Position numbers and translations under genes: made by a program. Positions 32,923 to 40,750 of a stretch of 42,752 bases of DNA are shown piece after piece. The stretch lies in the NCBI GenBank assembly GCA_937923735.1, contig CALDUJ010000114.1, positions 1-42,752 on the forward strand, given 5' to 3'. The notes under the pieces were generated by a model. It did no database searches. It worked only from the letters and a program-made list of their open reading frames with translations, and had not been told where the DNA came from. This DNA is from an uncultured Flavobacteriaceae bacterium (lineage in GTDB: Bacteria > Bacteroidota > Bacteroidia > Flavobacteriales > Flavobacteriaceae). How positions within the stretch are numbered: the first letter of the stretch is position 1; every line of letters starts with the position of its first letter.

Positions 32923-34059
32923 CTATTTGTCGGAAAAACTACACATTTCATCCAATATTTTAAGGTAATCTTGTCTATTTCTAATAAAATCTAAGTCTGA
33001 AATGTCAATTATCTTAATATTTATATCAGGTTGTCCTTTCAAAAAATCGATATACCCTGTATTTATCTGCTCTAAATAATCGTCATCAATATTCTGTTCA
33101 TAATCACGACCTCGCTTTCGGATATTCTCTTGTAAGCGTTCTGTACTCTGGTATAGATATATATACAAGTCTGGTTTAGCAATATCTTTATACATTAAAT
33201 AAAACAGCTTCCTGTACAATTTAAACTCTTCCTCTTGTAAGGTAATTTTTGAAAAAATTAAAGATTTAAAAACATCGTAATCAGATACTATAAAATCTTT
33301 AAATAAATCCAGTTGAGACAAATCATCACTTATCTGTTGATAACGATCTGCTAAAAAAGACATCTCCAACGGAAATGCATAACGACCTTGGTCTTCATAA
33401 AATTTTGGCAGAAAAGGGTTATCTGCAAAACGTTCTAAAATAAGTTTAGCATTAAAATCTCTAGCAATCATATTTGCTAAACTCGTTTTCCCTGCCCCAA
33501 TATTACCTTCTATAGCTAAATAATTAAACTTAGTAAAACAGTGATTTCTCTTAGGGTTCTTCAACCATATTCTAATGGGTTCTAAAACACTATTATCATT
33601 GCATTCATCAAGTAACTCATTAACTGTTCTGTTTAATCTTGGATGCACTACATTAGAAGCAATGTCGTTAAGTGGTTGCAAAACGAAGCGACGCTTGGTC
33701 ATTTCAATGTGGGGAATTTGCAGATTTTTGGTGGTTATGATTTGATCTTCAAAAAAAAGAATATCTATATCTATTGTTCTAGCTTCATACCCATCTTTTT
33801 GTCGCTCTCTCCCGAGATTTTTCTCAATTTTCAGTAACACCTTCATCATTTTACTGGGACTCAGTCCGGTCTCAACAATAAGGCATGTATTAAGGAAATC
33901 GTCACTTTCAAAACCAAAAGAGGGCGACTGATAGACTTTGGAGATTAATTTTACATTACCGACTTGCTGATAAATTTGATTGACCGCTTCTTGAAGATGC
34001 TTGAATTTATCTCCTTTGTTGCTACCTAACGATACATATGCAGTTTTAAGTTCCATCAT
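32923..34059 (-). CDS. folK: Fusion of HPPK (folate synthesis) and deoxynucleoside kinase
   Basis: A two-enzyme protein of 378 residues. Residues 1-155 are 6-hydroxymethyl-7,8-dihydropterin pyrophosphokinase: AYVSLGSNKGDKFKHL, then YQSPSFGFESDDFLNTCL and GYEARTIDIDILFFEDQ with the metal-binding DIDIL. HIEMTKRRFVLQPLNDIA also belongs to it. Residues from about 185 are a deoxyadenosine/deoxyguanosine-type kinase: P-loop AIEGNIGAGKTSLA, LILERFADNPFLPKFYED, FLADRYQQI and RGRDYEQNIDDDYLEQI. This fusion is known in Bacteroidota. The frame has two tandem ATG codons (34057-34059 and 34054-34056) and either could be used. The upstream TTG of the longer frame is unlikely. Confidence 0.92.
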   Translation of the reverse strand: MMELKTAYVSLGSNKGDKFKHLQEAVNQIYQQVGNVKLISKVYQSPSFGFESDDFLNTCLIVETGLSPSKMMKVLLKIEKNLGRERQKDGYEARTIDIDILFFEDQIITTKNLQIPHIEMTKRRFVLQPLNDIASNVVHPRLNRTVNELLDECNDNSVLEPIRIWLKNPKRNHCFTKFNYLAIEGNIGAGKTSLANMIARDFNAKLILERFADNPFLPKFYEDQGRYAFPLEMSFLADRYQQISDDLSQLDLFKDFIVSDYDVFKSLIFSKITLQEEEFKLYRKLFYLMYKDIAKPDLYIYLYQSTERLQENIRKRGRDYEQNIDDDYLEQINTGYIDFLKGQPDINIKIIDISDLDFIRNRQDYLKILDEMCSFSDK

Positions 34060-34098
34060 AAACAGCAACAAATTAACTAAAACAATTTCACTTTATCC

Positions 34099-34106
34099 TA
34101 TCTTTG
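34099..34106 (+). promoter_or_regulatory. Predicted -7 box of the queuosine-precursor transporter gene
   Basis: TATCTTTG matches TAnnTTTG and ends 23 bases before the ATG at 34130, giving a leader of roughly 18 bases. No clear -33 TTG is seen. Confidence 0.5.
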
Positions 34107-34129
34107 ATGACATCTGTTAATAAGTTTAT

Positions 34130-34834
34130 ATGACGCCAAAAGAGCAACGTTTAGCACGCAAAATTTATTTATATCTAGGAGCTTTATTTATTACTTCTTT
34201 AGTTGTTTCTAACCTTATATTTCAAAAATTCTTCTATTGGTATCCAATGGATGTAGAGGTATTTGGTTCTAAACTTTTTGAGATTTCAGTGGGCATTTTA
34301 CCCTACCCAATAACCTTTCTGATTACTGATTTAATCAGTGAGATTTATGGAAAGAAAAACGCCAATCAAATAGTGATTGCAGGTATTTTTGCTTCAGTAT
34401 TTTCGCTTGTCATAATAACTGTAGCTGACATTGCTCCAGCGACCTCATGGTCTTATGTTGACGATAAAACTTTTACATCTGTTTTTGGAAATTCTATTAT
34501 TGCAGTATTCGCCAGCATGATAACATACTTGTTTGCTCAATTCGTTGACATTCAAATATATCATTTCTGGAAACGATTGACCAAAGGCAAGCATTTATGG
34601 TTACGAAACAACTTTTCGACATGGTTTTCTCAATTTGTAGACACTTTTACAATCACCTTTTTATTATGTTCTTTCGGTATAATTGATTGGGCAAATTTTT
34701 ATGGCCTTTTAATCAGTGGGTTTTTGTTTAAAGTACTTGTTGCAGCTATAGATACACCGTTTTTGTATCTAGGCGTCTATTTCTTTAGAAAGCGATTTAA
34801 TTTAAATATAAATGAAGAAATTTCTTTAGATTAA
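34130..34834 (+). CDS. Queuosine precursor transporter (YhhQ/VUT family)
   Basis: A 234-residue inner-membrane protein of the YhhQ/vitamin-uptake-type family, which takes up preQ0 or preQ1. Several hydrophobic segments span about 15-33, 47-68, 80-103, 120-142, 158-180 and 185-215. The conserved YPITFLITDLISEIYGKKNA motif (59-78) and FVDIQIYHFWKR with FSTWFSQFVDTFTIT are family hallmarks. Queuosine is made by salvage or de novo synthesis. No other queuosine gene is in the window, and there is no preQ1 riboswitch that I can recognise in the short leader. Confidence 0.9.
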   Translation: MTPKEQRLARKIYLYLGALFITSLVVSNLIFQKFFYWYPMDVEVFGSKLFEISVGILPYPITFLITDLISEIYGKKNANQIVIAGIFASVFSLVIITVADIAPATSWSYVDDKTFTSVFGNSIIAVFASMITYLFAQFVDIQIYHFWKRLTKGKHLWLRNNFSTWFSQFVDTFTITFLLCSFGIIDWANFYGLLISGFLFKVLVAAIDTPFLYLGVYFFRKRFNLNINEEISLD

Positions 34835-34917
34835 AAAACTTAAATTTTTGCTAATCTTTAGGAATAGTAAATCTTGAATGCTATTTTAATACGTAAATAC
34901 TTACACAAATTATAACC

Positions 34918-37605
34918 ATGAAAAAAACTCTTAAGATTATTGGTATTTCGCTATTGGTAATTATTCTTTTACTAATTGCGATTCCTTTTGCATTTGAGTC
35001 TCAAATAAAAAACGTTGTTAAAAATTACGTAAACAATAATGTAAACGCTCAAGTGGATTTCTCGGATGTAAATTTGAGTTTGCTTAGCAGTTTCCCAGAA
35101 GCAAATCTAAGTATTGAAGATTTATCGATTATAAATAACGAACCATTTAAAGGTGAGATATTAGCGACCGCAAAGAGCTTATCGCTTGAAATGCCCATAA
35201 AGGATTTGTTTAAAAGCACCTCTGGAGAAGCTATACATATCAATGAAATTATACTTGATGAAGCCTTATTGACCCTGAAAACAGATAAATTCGGGAACAA
35301 CAATTACGATATTGCAAAGTCCAAAGAAAGCACTGAAGTTCCTGAAAATAGTAGTGGAAATAGTTTTACTTTCGATATTGAAGATTATGCTGTAAATAAA
35401 AGTACCTTCAACTATTTGGATGAAAAATCTGGCTTAAAAATCATTGTAACCGATTTAAATCATGAAGGAAGCGGTAATTTTGCAACAGATGTCTCAGAAT
35501 TAAACACTTCTTCAGAAGCTAAAGTGTCATTAGAAATTGACAGTACTTCTTACTTGAGCAACAACAATGTGAAATTGGATGCACTTATCGACTTAGACCT
35601 GGAAAACAGCAAATACACTTTCAAGGAAAATACAGGTTTTATAAATAACCTTCCCTTAAAATTTGATGGCTATGTAAAACAATTGGAAAGTGGGCAAGAT
35701 ATAGACATTAGGTTCGAGAATCCAGAATCTTCTTTCAAGGATTTTTTGGCTGTAATACCTTCGGGATATTCTAAGAACATAGAGAACGTAGCAACTACTG
35801 GTAACTTTAAAGTTAACGGTGAAATAAAAGGCATTAGCAATTCAGAGCGTATTCCAAATATTGCTATAAATATTGTATCTGACAATGCATCTTTTAAATA
35901 CCCAAACCTTCCCAAAAGTGTTGAAAATATTACCATTAATGCATCCGTAAAGAATGATACCGGATTAAGTGACGATACCTATGTAAACATAAATAATCTT
36001 AGGTTCAAAATAGACTCGGACGAGTTTAAAGGCAATGCCACATTAAAAAATCTCACAAAAAACATGCTTGTAAATGCCAATATCGATGGTGTTCTTAACC
36101 TAGCAAACATAAACAAAGCCTACCCTATAGAACTGAAAAATGAACTTCAAGGCATCTTAAAAGGAAGGCTGAACACTAGTTTCGACATGAATGCCATCGA
36201 AACTAATGCCTATGAACGCATCAAGAACAACGGGAATGTTACCATAAGTGATTTTGTTTTTTCGTCTGAAGAAATCGTAAATCCTATTAATATTTCTGAG
36301 GCAACAGTAAATTTTAAACCAGGAACAGCCTACTTGAAAAGTTTTAATGCTGTAACAGGCAAAAGTGACTTATCTGCAACTGGATCTTTAAAAAACCTAC
36401 TTGGTTTTTTATTAAGTGATAAAAAGCTTCAAGGAAATTTTAATGTAAATTCCAACAGCTTTACTGTGAGTGATTTTATGGTTGAAGACACATCTGAAGG
36501 AGACAATAATGGTACAACTGAAGAGAAACCACTAAAAATTCCATCCTTTTTAGACGCTACTATAAACGCCAATGCCAAAACTGTTATTTATGACAATCTA
36601 AAATTGAAAGATGTAAAAGGGGAGTTGCGTATAAAAGATGAGAATGCAACATTATATAATGTAACGTCAGGTCTATTTGATGGAAAAATTGCTTTAAAAG
36701 GAAATGTCAGCACCTCCAAAGATATCCCTACATTTAGTATCAACCTAGGTGTAAATGGTTTTGATATTTCTGAATCTTTCAATAACCTACAGCTATTACA
36801 AACCTTAGCACCTATTGCCAAAGTATTGCAAGGCAAACTAAATACAAATATTAATTTATCAGGGAATCTTACTAATGACTATACTCCAGAAATAAGTAGT
36901 ATTTCTGGTGATGCTTTTGCAGAAGTATTGACATCTAACATTATTGCAAACAGTGATGGTGTTTTAGGCAAATTAAAAGGCGCATTGAATTTTATTGAAT
37001 TTAACAAGCTTGATTTAAAAGACTTAAAAACTAAACTTAACTTCGAAAATGGTCAAGTAAACGTAAAGCCTTTTACAATTAAATACAAGGATATTGACAT
37101 TACTATTGATGGATCTCATGGGTTTGACAAAACCATGAACTACAATGCTGTTTTTAATGTTCCAGCAAAATATTTAGGAAGTGATATAAACAGACTCATT
37201 GGAAAAATTAATAATCCAGAGGTCAATAAAATATCCATTCCAGTAACCGCAAACATAACAGGAAACTATAAAAATCCATCTGTAAAAACAGACCTCACGA
37301 GTGGGATTGCAAACTTGACGAAACAACTTATCGAAATTGAAAAACAAAAACTCCTAAACAAAGGAAAAGACAAGATAAAAGACTTGTTAGGAGATGTATT
37401 AAATAGTAAAGAAAAAGACACAAAAAACACTGACTCCACTTCTACAGAAAAAGACACTACTACAACAAGTAGTGGCACACCTCCACTAAAAGGAGATGAT
37501 GCAGACAAGGTAAAAGATGAAATTAAAGATGTTCTAGGAGGTTTACTAGGAAAGAAAAACAAAAAAAAGGATACTACTGCTGTTAGCAAGGATTCGATAA
37601 ATTAA
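34918..37605 (+). CDS. AsmA-like protein with low-complexity C-terminal tail
   Basis: A 895-residue AsmA-family protein, probably anchored in the inner membrane by one N-terminal helix (KIIGISLLVIILLLIAIPFAF) and facing the periplasm. The N-terminal AsmA domain (NVNAQVDFSDVNLSLLSSFP) and a C-terminal AsmA_2-like region from about 590 (SGLFDGKIALKGNVST, LKDLKTKLNFENGQVNVKPF) are visible. The rest is repetitive beta-strand sequence typical of long lipid-bridging AsmA/TamB-like grooves. Residues after about 820 are a Lys/Asp/Thr/Ser-rich tail with two repeats of a DKVKDEIKDVLGGLLGKK-like amphipathic motif. Members are linked to phospholipid transport and outer-membrane homeostasis. The exact role here is unknown. 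Confidence 0.85.
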   Translation: MKKTLKIIGISLLVIILLLIAIPFAFESQIKNVVKNYVNNNVNAQVDFSDVNLSLLSSFPEANLSIEDLSIINNEPFKGEILATAKSLSLEMPIKDLFKSTSGEAIHINEIILDEALLTLKTDKFGNNNYDIAKSKESTEVPENSSGNSFTFDIEDYAVNKSTFNYLDEKSGLKIIVTDLNHEGSGNFATDVSELNTSSEAKVSLEIDSTSYLSNNNVKLDALIDLDLENSKYTFKENTGFINNLPLKFDGYVKQLESGQDIDIRFENPESSFKDFLAVIPSGYSKNIENVATTGNFKVNGEIKGISNSERIPNIAINIVSDNASFKYPNLPKSVENITINASVKNDTGLSDDTYVNINNLRFKIDSDEFKGNATLKNLTKNMLVNANIDGVLNLANINKAYPIELKNELQGILKGRLNTSFDMNAIETNAYERIKNNGNVTISDFVFSSEEIVNPINISEATVNFKPGTAYLKSFNAVTGKSDLSATGSLKNLLGFLLSDKKLQGNFNVNSNSFTVSDFMVEDTSEGDNNGTTEEKPLKIPSFLDATINANAKTVIYDNLKLKDVKGELRIKDENATLYNVTSGLFDGKIALKGNVSTSKDIPTFSINLGVNGFDISESFNNLQLLQTLAPIAKVLQGKLNTNINLSGNLTNDYTPEISSISGDAFAEVLTSNIIANSDGVLGKLKGALNFIEFNKLDLKDLKTKLNFENGQVNVKPFTIKYKDIDITIDGSHGFDKTMNYNAVFNVPAKYLGSDINRLIGKINNPEVNKISIPVTANITGNYKNPSVKTDLTSGIANLTKQLIEIEKQKLLNKGKDKIKDLLGDVLNSKEKDTKNTDSTSTEKDTTTTSSGTPPLKGDDADKVKDEIKDVLGGLLGKKNKKKDTTAVSKDSIN

Positions 37606-37679
37606 ACCCTAAAAATAAGAGGTGACTTTATATAAAAAATCCTATTTTTAGCGTTACCTAACTAAATAATTATTGAATA

Positions 37680-38045
37680 ATGACTAAGATAATCGCTACC
37701 CTCATAGTGTTCTTATACTTTTTTTCTTTCGAATCTGTTGCACAAAACAAAGACAATTTTGAACATTTAATTTCTAAACTTCAAGATAAGGATTCTCAAG
37801 AGCTTGTTTACACAGTTCAATTAGGTGCCTTCAATAAAAGTCCTAAGGAAGGGCACTTTAATACTGTAGAAAATCTATTCTCTCATACTTATAGAGACGG
37901 CATGACACGCTTCTTTACGAAGCTTTTCACGTCTGTTGAAAGTGCCATAGCACACAGAAACAATATGCGTCTAGTTGGATATCCTGATGCTTTTGTATTA
38001 GCAATGGATGGGGGTTTTGATAGGATTCTTATCGAGGTAGATTAG
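37680..38045 (+). CDS. Small exported SPOR-like protein
   Basis: A 121-residue protein with a Sec signal (MTKIIATLIVFLYFFSFESVAQ). The mature part is a single SPOR-like domain: VYTVQLGAFNKSP opens it, TRFFTKLFTSVESAIAHRNN is the helix, and VGYPDAFVLAMDGG the closing strand. SPOR domains bind peptidoglycan stripped of peptides. No other module is present, so it may be a minimal wall-binding protein. It follows the AsmA-like gene by 74 bases and its last 4 bases overlap the DUF2797 gene on the other strand. I am confident of export and moderately of the SPOR fold. Confidence 0.7.
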   Translation: MTKIIATLIVFLYFFSFESVAQNKDNFEHLISKLQDKDSQELVYTVQLGAFNKSPKEGHFNTVENLFSHTYRDGMTRFFTKLFTSVESAIAHRNNMRLVGYPDAFVLAMDGGFDRILIEVD

Positions 38046-38839
38046 CTAAGTAGTGAAATATCCACAACATAGCCTTCATTAGCGCGCACATTAAAAACAG
38101 TGTCATCTTCAAAAATAAGATACTGTCCTTTAATGCCTTTTAGTATTCCTGAGTATTCTGGAGTCTTATCCAAGTTCAAGCTTTTAGGCTTTATAGGGTA
38201 TTTTAAAACAGGGAATTCGATATTGGTTTCTGTATTACTTTCAATAAAATAATCTTTTGCTTCATCTGGAATGTAACCTTTTAGTTTATTTCGCCATTCC
38301 CCCAAATCTTGATCTTGAATCTCATTTTTAAGCATTGTTCTCCAGTTGGTCTTATCTGCAACATGATCTTTTAACGCTACTTCGGTAATTCCAGCAAGAT
38401 ATCTATTTGGTACTTCCACTATTTCTATTGCCTCGTGAGCCCCCTGGTCTATCCATCTTGTAGGGACTTGGCTTTTACGTGTTACACCGACTTTTACATT
38501 ACTTGAGTTAGCCAAATATACTATATGAGGCTGTAACTGTACTTTCTTCTCGTATTCTAAATCTCGGTCTTCCTTATCTAAATGTGCCGTACTCAACTCA
38601 GGGCGCATAATCCAATCTGCAGCTTGAGGAATTTCAAAAAAACAAGTTTTACAAAACCCTTGACGATAAATTGGTCTGTCATTTTTACAATTAATACATT
38701 GATGCTTAATGAAATTGATTTTCAACTTTTTATCCAACAGTTGATTCATATGGATAAAATCGTTTTCAAATACCAAATAATATTGTATTGGGCTTAAAAA
38801 TTCAGTTGACATTTTCGTTAAAACACCTTGGTAAGCCAT
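38042..38839 (-). CDS. DUF2797 protein with zinc-ribbon and GIY-YIG-like segment
   Basis: A 265-residue cytoplasmic protein of unknown function, recognised as DUF2797. A zinc-binding module is visible as CINC (Cys48, Cys51) and CKTC (Cys63, Cys66). Downstream, HIVYLANSSNVKVGVTRK and PTRWIDQGA (about 102-130) resemble the core of GIY-YIG nuclease folds (a Y-x-x strand, a K-x-G-x-T/S turn, then an Arg helix). The C-terminal third contains a small beta domain ending in GYVVDISLLS. If the comparison holds, it could be a nucleic-acid enzyme or binder, which is inference. The ATG at 38839 is divergent from the GH3-type gene. Confidence 0.78.
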   Translation of the reverse strand: MAYQGVLTKMSTEFLSPIQYYLVFENDFIHMNQLLDKKLKINFIKHQCINCKNDRPIYRQGFCKTCFFEIPQAADWIMRPELSTAHLDKEDRDLEYEKKVQLQPHIVYLANSSNVKVGVTRKSQVPTRWIDQGAHEAIEIVEVPNRYLAGITEVALKDHVADKTNWRTMLKNEIQDQDLGEWRNKLKGYIPDEAKDYFIESNTETNIEFPVLKYPIKPKSLNLDKTPEYSGILKGIKGQYLIFEDDTVFNVRANEGYVVDISLLS

Positions 38840-38883
38840 TTAAAAGATTTTAGTAATTTTAGCTTCGTAAAGATAACCAATAT

Positions 38884-40398
38884 ATGCCAATCCCTCTAGT
38901 CAATTCTATTGCTTCGTGGTTCTTGAAAAAGCGCTTTCATCAAATTGAATTGTTCTTAAAATACCCTAACGAGGTTCAACACGAATTACTTCAGTCGCTT
39001 ATAGATCTTGCAAAAGACACAGAAATTGGTAAAAAATATGATTTTGCATCAATAAACAATTATGAAACCTTTTCCGAAAGAATACCAATTTCTTCTTACG
39101 AAGACTATCAAGAGACTATAGAAAGATCTAGGAAGGGAGAGCAAAACATTTTTTGGCCAACACCCATTAAATGGTTTGCCAAATCTAGTGGTACAACAAA
39201 TGCAAAAAGCAAGTTCATTCCTGTGAGTACAGATTCGTTAGAAGATTGTCATTATGCAGCCAGCAAAGACTTACTTTGCATGTACTTGAATAACAATCAA
39301 GAATCACAGTTATTTACAGGAAAAAGTCTTCGACTTGGAGGCAGTAAAGAGCTTTATGAGGAAAATGGGACAGTTTTCGGTGATCTTTCAGCCATCTTAA
39401 TTGATAATATGCCTTTTTGGGCAGAGTTTAGCAGTACACCAAGTAACAAAGTGTCGTTGATGAGCGACTGGGAACATAAAATGCAAGCTATTGTAGATGA
39501 AACCATACAAGAAAATGTTACTAGTTTAGCTGGTGTTCCTTCTTGGATGTTAGTATTGTTAAATAATGTTCTAGAAACTACTGGAAAATCAAACTTATTT
39601 GATATTTGGCCAAACTTAGAAGTCTATTTTCATGGTGGTGTGAGCTTTATGCCTTACAAAGACCAATACAAAAGTATACTTCCTAAAAAAAGCTTTAAAT
39701 ACTACGAAATATATAATGCCTCTGAAGGGTTCTTTGCCATACAAGATCAAAACAACTCTTCGGAACTATTACTTATGTTAGACTATGGGATTTTTTATGA
39801 ATTTATCCCAATGAATACTTACGGAACCCAAAATCAAAAAATCATACCACTTTCTGAGGTAGAAAAAGATACAAATTATGCGGTCATCATTACTACTAAC
39901 GCCGGCCTTTGGCGTTATAAAATCGGCGACACTGTGCGCTTTACATCAACAAACCCTTACAGAATAAAAGTATCAGGCCGAACAAAACACCATATCAATG
40001 CCTTTGGAGAAGAGTTGATTATAGAGAATGCCGAAGACGCCCTAAAAAAAGTGTGCAAAAAAACCAAAGCTGAAATCGTCGATTACACGGCTGCCCCTAT
40101 TTTTATGGAAGGGAAGGAAAAGGGTGCTCATGAGTGGCTTATAGAATTCAAAAAGCCACCAAACGACATAGATTACTTTAATGAGTTGCTAGATAATGCC
40201 TTAAAGTCTCTTAATTCGGATTATGAAGCAAAGCGATACAATAACATGACGCTCAATAAGCCAAAAATTAATCAAGCCAGAGAACACCTGTTTTATGATT
40301 GGCTTAAAGGAAATGATAAGCTTGGTGGCCAGCATAAAGTGCCCCGTTTATCAAACACAAGAGACTACCTTGATGAACTTTTAGACATGAATGGTTAA
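38884..40398 (+). CDS. GH3-family acyl-adenylating enzyme
   Basis: A 504-residue member of the GH3 auxin-responsive promoter family. In plants these enzymes adenylate acyl acids (auxin, jasmonate) and conjugate them to amino acids. The ATP-binding loop is WFAKSSGTTNAKSKFIPVS (96-114), followed by LAGVPSWMLVLL, the YYEIYNASEGFFAIQD motif and the WRYKIGDTVRFT motif. A small C-terminal domain begins after VSGRTKHHINAFGEELI. Bacterial members are common in Bacteroidota and their substrates are unknown. It is transcribed alone. The box TAATTTTA upstream misses the -7 consensus by one base. Confidence 0.9.
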   Translation: MPIPLVNSIASWFLKKRFHQIELFLKYPNEVQHELLQSLIDLAKDTEIGKKYDFASINNYETFSERIPISSYEDYQETIERSRKGEQNIFWPTPIKWFAKSSGTTNAKSKFIPVSTDSLEDCHYAASKDLLCMYLNNNQESQLFTGKSLRLGGSKELYEENGTVFGDLSAILIDNMPFWAEFSSTPSNKVSLMSDWEHKMQAIVDETIQENVTSLAGVPSWMLVLLNNVLETTGKSNLFDIWPNLEVYFHGGVSFMPYKDQYKSILPKKSFKYYEIYNASEGFFAIQDQNNSSELLLMLDYGIFYEFIPMNTYGTQNQKIIPLSEVEKDTNYAVIITTNAGLWRYKIGDTVRFTSTNPYRIKVSGRTKHHINAFGEELIIENAEDALKKVCKKTKAEIVDYTAAPIFMEGKEKGAHEWLIEFKKPPNDIDYFNELLDNALKSLNSDYEAKRYNNMTLNKPKINQAREHLFYDWLKGNDKLGGQHKVPRLSNTRDYLDELLDMNG

Positions 40399-40692
40399 AA
40401 CTCTTTAATCCACAATGTTATTCATCGAAACCAAAATGTAGTCTTTTTCAACCTTTGATGATTATCTGTAAGTAATGCCGATTAAGCTATAAATCGACAA
40501 ACTACATCTTATTTTAACATTTAAAAATTATCAGTTTCTAGCAGTATTTAAAAAATAATTCTTCGAAAAAGTGCTTTTTTATTTAAAATAAATCAATAAA
40601 AAATATGTTTTTCCTTGTTTTCGACAAACGGTAAGTGCCAAAAATGTTGTTTATCGAGTATAAAATAACCTTTATCTAAAACATCTGTTTTT

Positions 40693-40711
40693 ATGATGCT
40701 AGATGCCATCA
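40693..40711. promoter_or_regulatory. Inverted repeat beside the -7 box of the second OmpA gene
   Basis: ATGATG (40693-40698) and CATCAT (40706-40711), extended by one outer T-A pair, are separated by 7 bases and lie immediately upstream of the predicted -7 box. This is a plausible operator, supported by position only. Confidence 0.3.
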
Positions 40712-40717
40712 TAGCCA

Positions 40718-40725
40718 TACTTTTG
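40718..40725 (+). promoter_or_regulatory. Predicted -7 box of the OmpA/PD40 gene
   Basis: TACTTTTG matches TAnnTTTG and ends 25 bases before the ATG at 40751. No -33 TTG is found at the normal spacing, which would fit a promoter that needs an activator. Confidence 0.5.
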
Positions 40726-40750
40726 AACCAGCTATTAATAAATTTTAATT

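Larger units (their letters stand above)
40399..40750. other. 352-base intergenic stretch upstream of the second OmpA gene
   Basis: AT-rich, with no ORF, tRNA or terminator that I can support. It contains a possible -7 box at 40718-40725, an inverted repeat ATGATG/CATCAT just before it, and a widely spaced ATGTAGT/ACTACAT repeat (40436-40442, 40501-40507). It is the longest gene-free gap in the window and could carry control sites or a small RNA, but nothing shows this directly. Confidence 0.5.

Noticed and set aside
37266-37589. Minus-strand frame of 107 codons, rich in Ser, Phe and Val
   Set aside because: It is the reverse of the Lys/Asp/Thr-rich AsmA tail. The composition follows from the coding strand and there is no start context.
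37609-37651. Inverted repeat CTAAAAATA/TATTTTTAG downstream of the AsmA-like gene
   Set aside because: The 9-bp stem is nearly all A-T with a 25-base loop and no U run. It is too weak for a terminator and likely in AT-rich DNA by chance.
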